DNA from: Caulobacter sp. X
GTDB taxonomy: Bacteria; Pseudomonadota; Alphaproteobacteria; Caulobacterales; Caulobacteraceae
DNA: 64,000 bases
Reading direction: 5' to 3'
Assembly: GCF_002742635.1 (NCBI RefSeq)
Contig: NZ_PEGF01000003.1
Span: forward strand, 124,001 to 188,000
Part shown: positions 1-8,817 of the stretch, piece by piece
How the letters are laid out: every line of letters starts with the position of its first letter
Numbering within the stretch: position 1 is the first letter of the stretch
Program-made: the position numbers and the translations under genes
Notes under the pieces: model-generated
What the model saw: only the letters and a program-made list of their open reading frames with translations
The model's database searches: none
Told to the model about the DNA's origin: nothing

Positions 1-110
1 TTGAAGAGGTCGTTGGCCTTGGCGTCGGGGTCCCACATCTGGACGACCTGCAGCGGCGTGACGTCCTCGAGGAGCTCGGTGCTGATTTCGTAATAATAGT
101 CGCGCGCCAT
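1..110 (-). CDS. Hypothetical protein, N-terminal part only (cut by window edge)
   Basis: An ATG at 110 on the reverse strand reads 36 codons to the window edge without a stop. The visible start is MARDYYYEIS followed by an acidic stretch. No family is recognised. It begins 14 bases after the stop of the 70-aa gene at 125-337 and so is probably the next member of the leftward ArdC operon. The rest of the gene lies outside the window, so nothing can be said about its function. Confidence 0.5.
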   Translation of the reverse strand, partial: MARDYYYEISTELLEDVTPLQVVQMWDPDAKANDLF

Positions 111-124
111 GGTGCGTCTCCTGA

Positions 125-337
125 TCAGGCGTCGTTCGCCGCGTAGCTGGGGAGGTTCTGGCGCGCCCAATCATGAGCGATCTGCCAGGCTTCGGATTTG
201 GTGGGCGCCGAGCCCACCCAGGCGCCGCAGAACCGGACGACGCGCTGCTGCTTTCGATGGCCGGTCCATTCGGCGCGGACGGAAAACCGGTGATCGCGCC
301 GGCGTCGGCGACCGCGTCTTTGGGATATCGGGCCCAT
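125..337 (-). CDS. Small basic hypothetical protein (70 aa) coupled to the ArdC-like gene
   Basis: The start ATG shares one base with the stop of the ArdC-like gene (TGATG), which implies translational coupling. The first 20 residues are rich in Arg. The rest reads like a small folded domain, with EWTGH, a VVRFCGAW strand and a C-terminal helix around residues 50-64. No family is recognised. Coupling to an anti-restriction gene suggests a role in the same early-transfer programme, but that is inference from position only. Confidence 0.6.
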   Translation of the reverse strand: MGPISQRRGRRRRRDHRFSVRAEWTGHRKQQRVVRFCGAWVGSAPTKSEAWQIAHDWARQNLPSYAANDA

Positions 338-1233
338 CACGCGGCCAACGGCAGGGCCGCCGCCTCGGCTTGCTGGATCAGGTAGTCGACGGCGCGCTGG
401 GCCGCGGCGGCGGCGGTGAACAGCGCGTTGGGTTGCTCGCGAAGGCGTTTCGCCCAGGAGGCCAGATAGCTGGCGTGGCCGTCGATCAGCGCTTCCGAAT
501 AGGGAACACCGCAACGCATGGACAGGAAGTAGCTGCCCAGCTCGGCGATCAGCTCTTCTTCGGCCCGGGCGCGTAGGTCCTTGTGATAGTCGGCGAGGCA
601 CTGGCGATCCAGGCGTGACGCATGGCCGGTGCTGTGGATCTGCTCGTGGGCCAGGGTGGCGCAGTAGTCGGCGAAGCTGTCGAACGCCGACGGATGCGGC
701 ATTCGGATCGTGTCGATCGCATCGTAGTAGGCCGGCTCGAAGGACCCGTAGGCGATATCGACGGGGTAGTCGCGAAGCGTCGGCGGCAGGGCCGCCTCGC
801 TCCATTTAGGGAGGGGCGGCGGCGCATAGTAGGCCGGGTCCAGGCCTTCGATCTGGTCGGCCGAGAAGACTGTGTAGGCCGCCAAATAGGCCCGGCCGCG
901 CGAGGCCGGCGCGCCGCCGTCACCATCGCCGTCGTCGTTGTCGTTGGCCGAGCGCACCGGCTTGTAGAGCAAGGCCGGCGCGCCTTTCTCGCCCTTGCGC
1001 ACGCAGGCGTCCAGGGCGAGGGCCTGCTTGAAGGTGAACCAGTGCGCGGAGGTGTAGCCGCGCGCGTCGCGGGCGATCGACAACAACATGGCGTTTGCCC
1101 CGGTGAACGGGACGCCGTCGCTGCGCAGCGGGGTCCCCGCCCCGCCCGACTGCCAAGTCTTCCGCCAGGGCGCGACGCCGGCGGCGATGCGATTGGTCAG
1201 GTCGGCGACAAGTTCGGTGAGGGCGGTGTTCAT
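337..1233 (-). CDS. ardC: ArdC-like antirestriction protein (ssDNA-binding N-domain plus zincin peptidase domain)
   Basis: 298 aa. The N-terminal part (about residues 5-130) has the ArdC_N pattern, with W-x-T-x-K-Q and a GEKG stretch at about 81-84. The C-terminal part is a zinc-metallopeptidase-like domain with HEQIHSTGH at 196-204 (HExxH). ArdC proteins bind single-stranded DNA and protect incoming plasmid DNA from restriction in the recipient cell. A run of Asp, Asn and Gly at about 97-107 probably links the domains. The ATG at 1233 has GGAG upstream. It sits in a block of other anti-defence genes, as expected for a conjugative leading region, and is preceded by a hairpin and a purine-rich leader. 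Confidence 0.88.
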   Translation of the reverse strand: MNTALTELVADLTNRIAAGVAPWRKTWQSGGAGTPLRSDGVPFTGANAMLLSIARDARGYTSAHWFTFKQALALDACVRKGEKGAPALLYKPVRSANDNDDGDGDGGAPASRGRAYLAAYTVFSADQIEGLDPAYYAPPPLPKWSEAALPPTLRDYPVDIAYGSFEPAYYDAIDTIRMPHPSAFDSFADYCATLAHEQIHSTGHASRLDRQCLADYHKDLRARAEEELIAELGSYFLSMRCGVPYSEALIDGHASYLASWAKRLREQPNALFTAAAAAQRAVDYLIQQAEAAALPLAA

Positions 1234-1290
1234 GGTGGGGTTCTCCGTTGATCGGCGCTCCAGACCATTCCGGCGCGCTCATCCGCGCCG

Positions 1291-1310
1291 GTCCTCCCTT
1301 TCTCCTCTCG
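1291..1310 (-). promoter_or_regulatory. Purine-rich leader ahead of ardC-like gene
   Basis: On the reverse strand this reads CGAGAGGAGAAAGGGAGGAC. It lies about 57 bases before the ardC-like start and just after the hairpin that follows the upstream gene. Very similar purine tracts precede five other genes in the first 11.4 kb. The role is unknown; a promoter or leader element is inferred from repetition. Confidence 0.45.
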
Positions 1311-1320
1311 CGTCGCGCAA

Positions 1321-1346
1321 AGCCGCCCCTCTCTCGAGGGGCGGCT
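1321..1346 (-). terminator. Hairpin after the methyltransferase-helicase gene
   Basis: Perfect 11-bp arms AGCCGCCCCTC/GAGGGGCGGCT around a 4-base loop, six bases after the stop at 1352. On the reverse strand it is followed by TTTGCG, so the U-tract is short. It is probably a terminator, though it is also part of the repeated hairpin-purine-tract module of this region. Confidence 0.6.
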
Positions 1347-1351
1347 GGCGA

Positions 1352-4300
1352 TCAGGCGACCATGCTCTGGTTGTGGAAGTTCACGACCGGGAAGCGCTGC
1401 AGAAGCGCGGCCAGCACGTTGAACCGGTCGATGGGCACGAACCCGCGCGCCTGGAACGAGATCAGCTCGAAGAACACGCCAAGCGACCGCAGGACGTCGG
1501 CCTGGGCGCTCGCCCCATCGACCTCCATCCGCATCTGGCCCATGACCCGGCGCGCGACCAGGAAAAGGCCTTCGGCGAGCTCGACGGTCATGCTCTGCTC
1601 CATGACGCAGCGCCGGATGTCGATGGGCGCGACGCTGCCTTGCACGGCCAAGCCGAGCTTGGTGCGCAGCTGATGTGCGCCGACTTCGTCGAGCACGCGC
1701 CCAAGCCAGCGTCGGCCATCAGGCGCCTTGATCCGCCGGACCTTCACCGAATGGCCCTCGAGGTGCTTCCAGACGGGCAGGATCTCGCCGGTGACGAGGT
1801 AGAGGTCGCAGACTTCCTCGGACGGGAGGGATGCGACGCGGTCGTCCCAGAGTGTGATCCACTGGGTCTCGTCCACCTCGACCCAGGCGCTGTCCTGGTA
1901 CTGCTGCAGGGGCATTCGGCTGGTCTCTTGCGGCGTGATCAGCCGCACGCCGGGGATGATCGCGTCTCCCTCGCCCACCAGGGTGATGCCGAGGATCGCC
2001 AGGCCGACGTTGCCCGAGCGTTCGTTGCGCAGCAGGCGGAGGTCGTGGCGGCGCGATCGCGGCGTGATCGCCAAGGCCTCGCGCGCCGAGAGGCGCTCGA
2101 CCGGCTCAATGGTCTTGAAGTGGATCATCCGCGTCGTCGCGCCGGTCCGCGGGTCGGTGCGGATCACCTGCTCGTCGACCAGCTCCAGCTGGCTCGGCGT
2201 CATGTCCTCCATGCCCTTGTCGAGCGTGCCGTCGGCGGCGGCCTTTTCGAGAATGCCTTCATGGATCCGGTCGAAGGCCTCGAAGATCACGTTCTGGTCC
2301 TCGACCCGCAGCGCCAGCACGCGATTGAGGTGACGACGCAGTTCCGGTAGGTCCTCGGCGTCCAACAGGTCGCCCTCCTCGTCGCGCAGCATGAGCGCCG
2401 TCTTGCGTTCGAACTCGGTGATCGACATGGCGCAGTCGCCGCGCTTCATGGCCTTGTAGAGGGCGATCTGCGCCCGCCGCGCGAACGGCGTTTCCAGATT
2501 GTCCGACGGTCTGAACATGCCGCCGCTGTTGGAGCGACGCTCGCCACGCGTGAGGGCCCCCATGCTGTCGAGCCGCCTGCAGATCGTTGAGAGAAATCTA
2601 CGCTCCCCGGGCAAATTGGTGACGTAGGGCAGAACGGTCGGGGCGCTGGCCTGGTTGGTGCGGTGCGTGCGTCCAAGACCTTGGATCGCGGTGTCCGACC
2701 GCCATCCATACTCCAGGGTGAAATGCGCCCTGGGCCTGTCGGCGCTGCCGCTCTTCAGATCGGCGTGGTAGCTGCGCCCCGTCCCGCCGGCTTCCGAGAA
2801 CACGAGGATCTTCTTGCGGCCGGACTGGAAGGCATCGGTCTCGGCGCGGTTGGCGCTGGAGCCGCGGCGTTCGACCACCATCCGTCCGTTCTTGCGCACC
2901 ACGCGCTTGCTGCGGCCGGTGACCTCGGCCACCGCGTCGGCGCCGAAGGTGTCGATCACCGAGTCGAGGATGCCATTGCAGGCGGGCAGCATGGCGAGGT
3001 TCATCAAGGTTCGTTCGCGAAGGGCCAGGGCCTCCTGCGAAATGACGTTGTTGCCGTCGGCGTCGCGCAACGGCACCGATACGTCCTTGCCGTCCGGACC
3101 GGTCTCGACGGTGTAGGCGTTCACCGGGAAGGCCTTCTCGAGGTACTGCAGAACGACGTCGCGGGGCGTCAGGTCGACGACGACATTGTGCCAGGTCTTC
3201 GGGTCGGTCTCGGCCAGGCGCCGGTCCAAGGTGGCTTCGTTGGTCGAGATGAGCTGGATGACCACGCTCATGCCCATGTCGAGGCGCTCGCGGATCTTGC
3301 CGTGCAGGGACGGCGCCTTGATCCCCGACAGCAGGCCCAGGAAGAAGCGCTGGCTGGTCGATGCGAAGGCGCTGCGCGCGGCCGACTTGGCGTTCTTGCA
3401 CAGTTGCGCCCCCGACACCTCGAGGGCGGCTTCGACATGGGAGTGGATCATCTGGAAGGCGTCCGCCCAGGCGTTCCAGAGCTTGATGTCGGCCTCGGTC
3501 AGCTCGTGGATTTGCGGCTCGATGACCACGCCTTCGAGGCTGATGGACCGCGCCAGGTAGAGGCCGGCGGCTTTGAGGTCTCGCGCGACAATCTCGGCCA
3601 GGGCCAGACCGCCAGCATCCGCGGCCGTCAGGAAATCCTCACGGCTGTTGAACGGCGCCTCCGTGCCGCCCCAGAGCCCCAGGCGCGTGGCGTAGGCGAG
3701 ATTGCGCGCGGTCGTCGCGCCGGTCGCCGATTCATAGACGACGCGGGCGTCCGGCAGGAGGTTCTGCAGCGCCAGGCCCATGCGACCTTGCTGCGAGGCC
3801 TTGGTCGGGCCGCGGGCGCCGTCGCCGCCGCCGGCGGCGTTGCCCATGCTGTGGGCTTCGTCGAACAGGATGACTCCGTCGAAGTCCTCGCCGAGCCAGT
3901 CGACGATCTGGTCGAGGCGCGACTTGGCCTGGTTGCGACCGAGCTGCCGAAGCGTGGCGTAGGTCGTGAAGAGGATCATCTCGCCGCCGATCTTGTCGGC
4001 CTGGCTGAAGCGCGAGTGCGGGACGATGTCGGTCTCGCTGCCGCCGAGCGCCTTCCAGTCGCGGCGGGCGTCGTCGATGAGGACGTCGTTCTTGGAGACC
4101 CAGAGCGCCTTGCGGCGGCCCTGGGCGAAGTTGTCCATGATGATCGCCGCGCCCTCGCTGCCCTTGCCGACGCCAGTCCCGTCGCCGATGAAGAAGCCGG
4201 CGCGGTAGGGCTTGGCCTCCGGATCGGCCGTCAGGTTCCATGGCTGCTCATCGGTCGGGCGGAATCGGCCGGGCAGATGACGGCTGTGCGCCTCGCCGGC

Positions 4301-5575
4301 ATAGATGACAGCCTCCATCTGTTCGAGCGACAGATAGCCCAGGGCCAGCGTCGCCGTCGGCAGGACGGGCTGATAGCTCGGCGCGGGCGGCGCGATCGAG
4401 GCCATGGCCGAGCTTTCCACGAGATTGGCGGGATGGACCGGGTATCCGTCGGCCTTGATGCGCGAGACGCGGTACTCCTGGAAGACGCCGACGTCGCGAC
4501 CCTCGCCGGTCCAGTCGATCACCTCATAGGTCACGGGCGCGACGCTTTCGAACAGCGCGAACCGCCGTCCGCCAACGCCCGGACCGCGCACCCGCTGCGC
4601 CAAAGGAGCACTGACAGTCCGAAAGACCCGTGGCTTGGCGGTCAGTCGCTGCGGCAGGGCCTGCAGGGCGGTGATGACCGCCTCGACGTCGTCGTCGTCG
4701 TGGATGGGCGCGATCGGCGCGTCGCGGCCGCGGTCGACGATCAGGAGCGCGGTGTCGACGGACGTGCCGTGCTTGGCGAAGGCGTTGGCCGGAAGATGGA
4801 CGCGCCCGACGATCGCGCCGTGGGCGCAGAGCGCCTTGGTCAGCGTCAGATCCGTCAGGGCGCGCTGCGGCACGATCGCCACCAGGCGCCCGCCGTCGGC
4901 GAGGCATTTGAGGCTCGAGACGAGGTGATCGGCCAGATGTTGGAAGGGCGGATTGGTGATCGCCACGTCGAAGCTGCCCGATGTGTTGATCAGGTCGTGC
5001 AGGTGGGCGCCGTCGAGGCCAAAGCGCTCCGCCCCCGGAAACACCCGCTCGAGGATCCCGCGACGGGTCTCCGCCAATTCGTTCAGCGTCAGTTGAGCGC
5101 CGCAGATCTCGGCCATCACCGCAAGCAGGCCCGTCCCGGCCGAGGGCTCGAGCACGCGGTCGGTCGGCCTGACCAGGCCAGCCAGGGCGGCAAGCGCCGC
5201 GATCGGCGCGGGCGTGGAGAACTGGTCGAGCTCCACCTGCTCCTCGGATCGGCGGGTATGGGTGAGGGCCGCGCGCGACAGGGTTTCGAGGAGCGTGTAG
5301 GCCTGTAGAGGGTCATCCTCGAGACGCACGAGACTCACGCCGTGGCGCTTGATGTGCAGCACCGTGGCGACCTCGATCGCCTCGTATGCGTCCTTCCAAG
5401 ACCAGGCGCCGTTCGCGTCATCACCGCCGAACATCATGGTCATGACCGAGGCCACCGACTTGCGGTCCATCGGTTTGTTCTTTGCCATGGCGTTGGCGAT
5501 CGCCTTGCCGGCGCCAACGATATTGGCGGCCTTGTCGTCGCGGGCCGCGGGGTCGAAGAGGCTGAGCATGGTCAT
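1352..5575 (-). CDS. Large fusion: N6-adenine-type methyltransferase plus strawberry-notch-like helicase
   Basis: About 1407 aa. Residues 115-260 form a class I methyltransferase domain with EPSAGTG (about 143-149) and the NPPF motif (208-211) of DNA adenine methylases. The helicase part has a Walker A GDGTGVGKG at about 464-472, a DEAH box near 571-575 and a C-terminal half with GLGRTHRTNQ, typical of strawberry-notch/SNF2-like NTPases. Such fusions are frequent on alphaproteobacterial plasmids. They may methylate or remodel incoming DNA, but their biological role is not established. The ATG at 5575 was chosen; a GTG at 5590 in the same frame would add five residues. A terminator precedes it and a hairpin follows it. 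Confidence 0.85.
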   Translation of the reverse strand: MTMLSLFDPAARDDKAANIVGAGKAIANAMAKNKPMDRKSVASVMTMMFGGDDANGAWSWKDAYEAIEVATVLHIKRHGVSLVRLEDDPLQAYTLLETLSRAALTHTRRSEEQVELDQFSTPAPIAALAALAGLVRPTDRVLEPSAGTGLLAVMAEICGAQLTLNELAETRRGILERVFPGAERFGLDGAHLHDLINTSGSFDVAITNPPFQHLADHLVSSLKCLADGGRLVAIVPQRALTDLTLTKALCAHGAIVGRVHLPANAFAKHGTSVDTALLIVDRGRDAPIAPIHDDDDVEAVITALQALPQRLTAKPRVFRTVSAPLAQRVRGPGVGGRRFALFESVAPVTYEVIDWTGEGRDVGVFQEYRVSRIKADGYPVHPANLVESSAMASIAPPAPSYQPVLPTATLALGYLSLEQMEAVIYAGEAHSRHLPGRFRPTDEQPWNLTADPEAKPYRAGFFIGDGTGVGKGSEGAAIIMDNFAQGRRKALWVSKNDVLIDDARRDWKALGGSETDIVPHSRFSQADKIGGEMILFTTYATLRQLGRNQAKSRLDQIVDWLGEDFDGVILFDEAHSMGNAAGGGDGARGPTKASQQGRMGLALQNLLPDARVVYESATGATTARNLAYATRLGLWGGTEAPFNSREDFLTAADAGGLALAEIVARDLKAAGLYLARSISLEGVVIEPQIHELTEADIKLWNAWADAFQMIHSHVEAALEVSGAQLCKNAKSAARSAFASTSQRFFLGLLSGIKAPSLHGKIRERLDMGMSVVIQLISTNEATLDRRLAETDPKTWHNVVVDLTPRDVVLQYLEKAFPVNAYTVETGPDGKDVSVPLRDADGNNVISQEALALRERTLMNLAMLPACNGILDSVIDTFGADAVAEVTGRSKRVVRKNGRMVVERRGSSANRAETDAFQSGRKKILVFSEAGGTGRSYHADLKSGSADRPRAHFTLEYGWRSDTAIQGLGRTHRTNQASAPTVLPYVTNLPGERRFLSTICRRLDSMGALTRGERRSNSGGMFRPSDNLETPFARRAQIALYKAMKRGDCAMSITEFERKTALMLRDEEGDLLDAEDLPELRRHLNRVLALRVEDQNVIFEAFDRIHEGILEKAAADGTLDKGMEDMTPSQLELVDEQVIRTDPRTGATTRMIHFKTIEPVERLSAREALAITPRSRRHDLRLLRNERSGNVGLAILGITLVGEGDAIIPGVRLITPQETSRMPLQQYQDSAWVEVDETQWITLWDDRVASLPSEEVCDLYLVTGEILPVWKHLEGHSVKVRRIKAPDGRRWLGRVLDEVGAHQLRTKLGLAVQGSVAPIDIRRCVMEQSMTVELAEGLFLVARRVMGQMRMEVDGASAQADVLRSLGVFFELISFQARGFVPIDRFNVLAALLQRFPVVNFHNQSMVA

Positions 5576-5632
5576 GACGGGGTCTCGCACCGGGCCGCGC
5601 GGAACCCTCTTCCGCGCTTCCCTCCGGTTCGA

Positions 5633-5661
5633 TCTCCCCGCCCCCTTCCTCCGACCTTTCT
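5633..5661 (-). promoter_or_regulatory. Purine-rich leader ahead of methyltransferase-helicase gene
   Basis: The reverse strand reads CAGAAAGGTCGGAGGAAGGG and continues purine-rich. It lies 58 bases before the start codon and directly after the ParB-like gene's terminator. It belongs to the same repeated leader set as 1291-1310, 7992-8019, 8501-8529, 9431-9452 and 11361-11380. Confidence 0.45.
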
Positions 5662-5673
5662 GCGCGGCGGCAG

Positions 5674-5704
5674 AAAAAGAGCCCCGACGTTTCCGCCGGG
5701 GCTC
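5674..5704 (-). terminator. Rho-independent terminator of the ParB-like gene
   Basis: GAGCCCCG at 5679-5686 pairs with CGGGGCTC at 5697-5704. On the reverse strand the stem is followed directly by TTTTT. It starts nine bases after the stop at 5713, a textbook intrinsic terminator for leftward transcription. Confidence 0.85.
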
Positions 5705-5712
5705 GATCAGGG

Positions 5713-7938
5713 TTAGGCCGCGATATCGTCGTCCGCGAAGTGCATGGCGTCTTCGCCCAGCTCGTCGTGGAGGTCGGCGTCGATGACGATGTCCTCGAGG
5801 TCGTCGACCGCGTCGTTGGCGGGCGCCTCGGCGCCGGCGCCGCCGGCCGAGGGATCCGTCAGTTCGACTTCATCCTCCGGCGTTTCGGGTTGATCGTCGC
5901 CGGCGGTGTCCTCCACATCGTCGGCTTCACCCTCCTCCTCGTCGTCGGAGTCGAAGTCGGCCTGGTCGGCTTCGAGCAACTCGATCGACCAGTCCAGGCC
6001 CTTGGGCACGTAGCGGGCGCTCAAGGCCGCTTCTTCGACCGAGGCGACGATCTCGTGCTTCTTGGCCTTGGAGAGGCTGGTCGTATCGAGCTTGAGGTCG
6101 TCGGCCATCTTCAGCAGCAGGCCCTTGGAATGGGCGGCCAGGAACTCGGCGTCAGGCGTCCAGTGACGGCTGATGTCGCTGCCCAGCAGTTCCTGGATCT
6201 CGGCCGCGTCGGCGCGGCGGCTCGAGCTGACCGAGCCCGTGCCCACTTCCTTCAGGTCGAGGGAGAGCGCGACAAGATCGGCGATCAGCTGCAGGCGGTC
6301 GGCGTGCGACAGGCCGTGGACGAAGGCGATCGGCCGCTTTTGCGACTCGACGAGACGATCCTTCCAGGCGCAAACCCGCAGGCGGACTTCGCCGTCGAGC
6401 TCAGGGATGACCTCGAACCGCGACGAGTAGAGGTCGCAGGTGATGCGGGCGGCGAAGTTGTAGCTGCCCTCGTGCGTGACCGCCGAGGTCAGCAGCTTGG
6501 CCGCCAGGACCGTCAGGGCCACGTCGGGATCGTCCGCCAGGTCGCGGATCAGGCCCTTGGTAGCGACGTCGGTGCGGCGCTCATGAAGGCTGTTGTTGAG
6601 ACCTTCGACGTCGACCTTCACGCGCGGCGCCGACGCGATCTTGTGGGTGGTGACGGCGTAGGCGCTGCGGGCGTCCTCGGCGGCTTGCTTGGCCTCGGCG
6701 GCCTCCTGGTCGGCGCGGATCTCGTCTTCGGTCTTGACCGGCGGGACATAGGCCTTGAGCGCGGGCCTGGCGGTGACCCCGGTTTCCCGATGCGGGAAGA
6801 GGGTGATGGCGCCGATCTCCTTCTGCACCTGTTCGTAGGTGTAGAGCTCGGCGTTGGCCCACAGATACTCGGCGATGCGCTGGGCGTCGAACTCGCCGCT
6901 CTGCACCAGGCCCTTGATCTCGGTCTCGAAGTCGATGACGGCGCGACGATCGGCGTTGAACTGGGCCTTCAGCTCGGCGCCGACCTGGTGTTCGCTGAGA
7001 TAGTTCCAGGGCGCTTCCATCCCGGCCGGGATCTCGACGCGATCCTTGGCCGCGATGAAGATCTCGACGCCGCGCTCGGCGAGAATGTCGGTGATCTGCG
7101 CGACCTTGCCCTGCCACAGCTCGTCCAGCAGCGGGGTGTCGAGAACGCTGTCGGGGAACTCGCCGAACAGGTCCTGCTCGATCCGGCCGCCGGCCTCGGC
7201 GTATTCGGCCATGGTGACCAGGACAAACCGAGGATCCTGGGTCGTGGCTTTGTCGCCGCGGATCATCGACTGGACCGCGACGTCATCGAAGTAGAAGCCG
7301 TCCAGGACGCGATCGGCGTGCGCGCGTTGCAGATCCTGGTCCTCGAGGCGCGCCAGCATCCGCAGGTGGCGCGGCTGCAACTTGCCGGCGCGGAACGCTT
7401 CGATCGCGCGTGGGTGGACCGAGGCAAGCCGGATCAGCTTGTTCATCTCGGACTTCTTGTAGCCGAGGGCGCGGCCGATCTGGTCGGGCGACATGTTCTT
7501 CTTCAGAAGCTTGGCGATCGCCTCGATGCTGTCGGCCGGATGGGGCTGCAGGCGTTCGGTGTTCAGCAGCACCACGGCGCGGGCGATCTGCTCCTTGGTC
7601 TCGCAGATGGTGATGCGCACCGGGTGGTCGTTCTCGATGCGGCCTTCGGCCAACAGATGGTCGAAGCCGAACAGACGGCGCCGGCCGTCCAGGGCCATCC
7701 ACGGCAGTTCCGAGCGCTTGCCGCGGCGGACATAGATCGGCACGACCTGGCCGCAACCGTCGTCGGTGACGAGGGTCTCGGCCATGTTCGGGATCTCGTC
7801 ATCGGCCGGCACGTCGGCGCGCGGGTTCTCGGGCGCGATGCCGATGTCACAGCGCGGGACCATCATGGTGACCATGTCGGCGGCTTCGGTCTTGGTCGCG
7901 ACGGCTTCGGGCTTGGTCTTAGCGGACTTGGCGGTCAT
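5713..7938 (-). CDS. Large ParB/KorB-like DNA-binding protein
   Basis: 741 aa from the ATG at 7938, which has AGGA eight bases upstream; an ATG at 7947 is too close to that site. The N-terminal third carries a ParB-like domain: a GCGQVVPIYVR strand, a LDGRRRLFGF motif and an ERLQPHPADSIEA stretch. A KorB-type helix-turn-helix follows with SPDQIGRALGYKKSEMNK. The long middle is charged and helical, and the last 70 residues are strongly acidic. Proteins of this type on plasmids are annotated as ParB/RepB/Spo0J nuclease-domain proteins and sit in leading regions. It is not paired with a ParA here, so a role in establishment or defence evasion is as likely as partition. Confidence 0.8.
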   Translation of the reverse strand: MTAKSAKTKPEAVATKTEAADMVTMMVPRCDIGIAPENPRADVPADDEIPNMAETLVTDDGCGQVVPIYVRRGKRSELPWMALDGRRRLFGFDHLLAEGRIENDHPVRITICETKEQIARAVVLLNTERLQPHPADSIEAIAKLLKKNMSPDQIGRALGYKKSEMNKLIRLASVHPRAIEAFRAGKLQPRHLRMLARLEDQDLQRAHADRVLDGFYFDDVAVQSMIRGDKATTQDPRFVLVTMAEYAEAGGRIEQDLFGEFPDSVLDTPLLDELWQGKVAQITDILAERGVEIFIAAKDRVEIPAGMEAPWNYLSEHQVGAELKAQFNADRRAVIDFETEIKGLVQSGEFDAQRIAEYLWANAELYTYEQVQKEIGAITLFPHRETGVTARPALKAYVPPVKTEDEIRADQEAAEAKQAAEDARSAYAVTTHKIASAPRVKVDVEGLNNSLHERRTDVATKGLIRDLADDPDVALTVLAAKLLTSAVTHEGSYNFAARITCDLYSSRFEVIPELDGEVRLRVCAWKDRLVESQKRPIAFVHGLSHADRLQLIADLVALSLDLKEVGTGSVSSSRRADAAEIQELLGSDISRHWTPDAEFLAAHSKGLLLKMADDLKLDTTSLSKAKKHEIVASVEEAALSARYVPKGLDWSIELLEADQADFDSDDEEEGEADDVEDTAGDDQPETPEDEVELTDPSAGGAGAEAPANDAVDDLEDIVIDADLHDELGEDAMHFADDDIAA

Positions 7939-7991
7939 GGGAATCATCCTGAAAGCCTCGAACCGGGCTCATCCCGGCCCCTGCAGGCTCG

Positions 7992-8019
7992 CTTCCCGCC
8001 TCCCTCCCTCTCTCCTTTC
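7992..8019 (-). promoter_or_regulatory. Purine-rich leader ahead of the ParB-like gene
   Basis: The reverse strand reads CGAAAGGAGAGAGGGAGGGA and continues GGCGGGAAG. It lies 54 bases before the start and directly after the ArdB hairpin, in the same repeated arrangement as its neighbours. Confidence 0.45.
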
Positions 8020-8035
8020 GAACCGCTGCATGAGA

Positions 8036-8059
8036 AAGGCCCGCGCGACGGCGGGCCTT
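8036..8059 (-). terminator. Hairpin terminator of ardB-like gene
   Basis: AAGGCCCGC at 8036-8044 pairs with GCGGGCCTT at 8051-8059. The reverse-strand stem is followed by TCTC, so the T-rich tail is weak. It lies seven bases after the stop at 8067. A near-identical stem follows the gene at 8581. Confidence 0.65.
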
Positions 8060-8066
8060 GAGAGTG

Positions 8067-8480
8067 TCAGTCGATGGCGCGGTAGATGAGGTCGCGCTCC
8101 GGAAGATGCGGGATGAGGGCTCTCAGCCGCTCGTAATGACCAAGGAGCGTCTCGCTGGGGACTTGTTCGAGGCTGGCGGCCAGGGCGACCAACGTCACGA
8201 CCACGCCGACAGCTTGATGGGACAAATGGCCCTCGAATTGATTTCCGGGGATCATTGCGTCGAGCCCGCCTTCGCCGGCCGGCGCCATGAAGCCGGGGCG
8301 CCCGTCGATAAGAAAGAAGTCCCATTGGCCACCGTTGTAGGCGGGGAACCACTTGCGCGTGACGCCATAGACGAGCGCTTCGCCGCGGCTGAAGCAGCCG
8401 GGAAAGAGCCGGGGAAGAAAGTCCATCCGCTCATCGTCTGGCACGAGGGTGACGGTTGGACTGTTGGGAGTGGGAACCAT
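8067..8480 (-). CDS. ardB: ArdB/KlcA-family antirestriction protein
   Basis: 137 aa, a typical length for the family. The pattern FLPRLFPG, GEALVYGVTRKWFPAYNGG and WDFF-x-GxPGFMAP is characteristic of ArdB/KlcA proteins. These inhibit type I restriction in the recipient without mimicking DNA. The ATG at 8480 is chosen because GGAGG lies five bases upstream; an upstream in-frame start at 8501 lacks such a site. It sits within the anti-defence block and has its own leader and terminator. Confidence 0.9.
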   Translation of the reverse strand: MVPTPNSPTVTLVPDDERMDFLPRLFPGCFSRGEALVYGVTRKWFPAYNGGQWDFFLIDGRPGFMAPAGEGGLDAMIPGNQFEGHLSHQAVGVVVTLVALAASLEQVPSETLLGHYERLRALIPHLPERDLIYRAID

Positions 8481-8500
8481 GGTGACCTCCTGGCTGATCA

Positions 8501-8529
8501 CCCCTCCCCGCCCTTCCTTCGCCTTTCTT
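8501..8529 (-). promoter_or_regulatory. Purine-rich leader ahead of ardB-like gene
   Basis: The reverse strand reads AAGAAAGGCGAAGGAAGGGC and continues GGGGAGGGG. It lies 21 bases upstream of the ardB start and immediately after a hairpin terminator. It is one of six similar tracts in this region. Confidence 0.45.
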
Positions 8530-8543
8530 AGGCGCCCACGAAA

Positions 8544-8569
8544 AAGGCCCGCCTGGTGAGGCGGGCCTT
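8544..8569 (-). terminator. Rho-independent terminator of the 8581-9395 gene pair
   Basis: AAGGCCCGCC at 8544-8553 pairs with GGCGGGCCTT at 8560-8569. On the reverse strand the stem runs straight into TTTTTCG. It begins 12 bases after the stop at 8581. Confidence 0.85.
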
Positions 8570-8580
8570 AGCTGGTGGGC

Positions 8581-8817
8581 CTATCGCGGCGTTGTCGCTC
8601 TTGGCGGCGCGATCGGCGGTTCGGCGCCGTCAGGCTTGATGAGATAGGTCGCTCCGAGGAGGGCCCCGAAGAGCGAGACCAGGATGACCAGGCCCAGGAG
8701 CGTCCGCTTGGCGTCGCGGATAGCCCGCTGCTCATGGATCGTGTCGTGGCTGGCGACCATGCTTTGGGCGATGCGCCGATATTCGTCGATCCGGTCTTGA
8801 TCATCTTGGCTGATCAT
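8581..8817 (-). CDS. Small single-span membrane protein (78 aa)
   Basis: It starts at the ATG at 8817, which overlaps the stop of the upstream 193-aa gene by four bases (ATGA), with GAGG upstream. The N-terminal 40 residues are charged and helical; a membrane span follows (TLLGLVILVSLFGALLGATY), then a short Pro-rich tail. No family is recognised. Coupling with the upstream gene suggests that the two products act together. Confidence 0.65.
   Translation of the reverse strand: MISQDDQDRIDEYRRIAQSMVASHDTIHEQRAIRDAKRTLLGLVILVSLFGALLGATYLIKPDGAEPPIAPPRATTPR

Noticed and set aside
2663..5308. Long + strand open frame (881 codons)
   Set aside because: Antisense to the methyltransferase-helicase gene; Arg/Ala/Gly/Val-rich shadow typical of high-GC DNA. 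The same applies to 1088-2350, 5740-8061 and 41127-43592.
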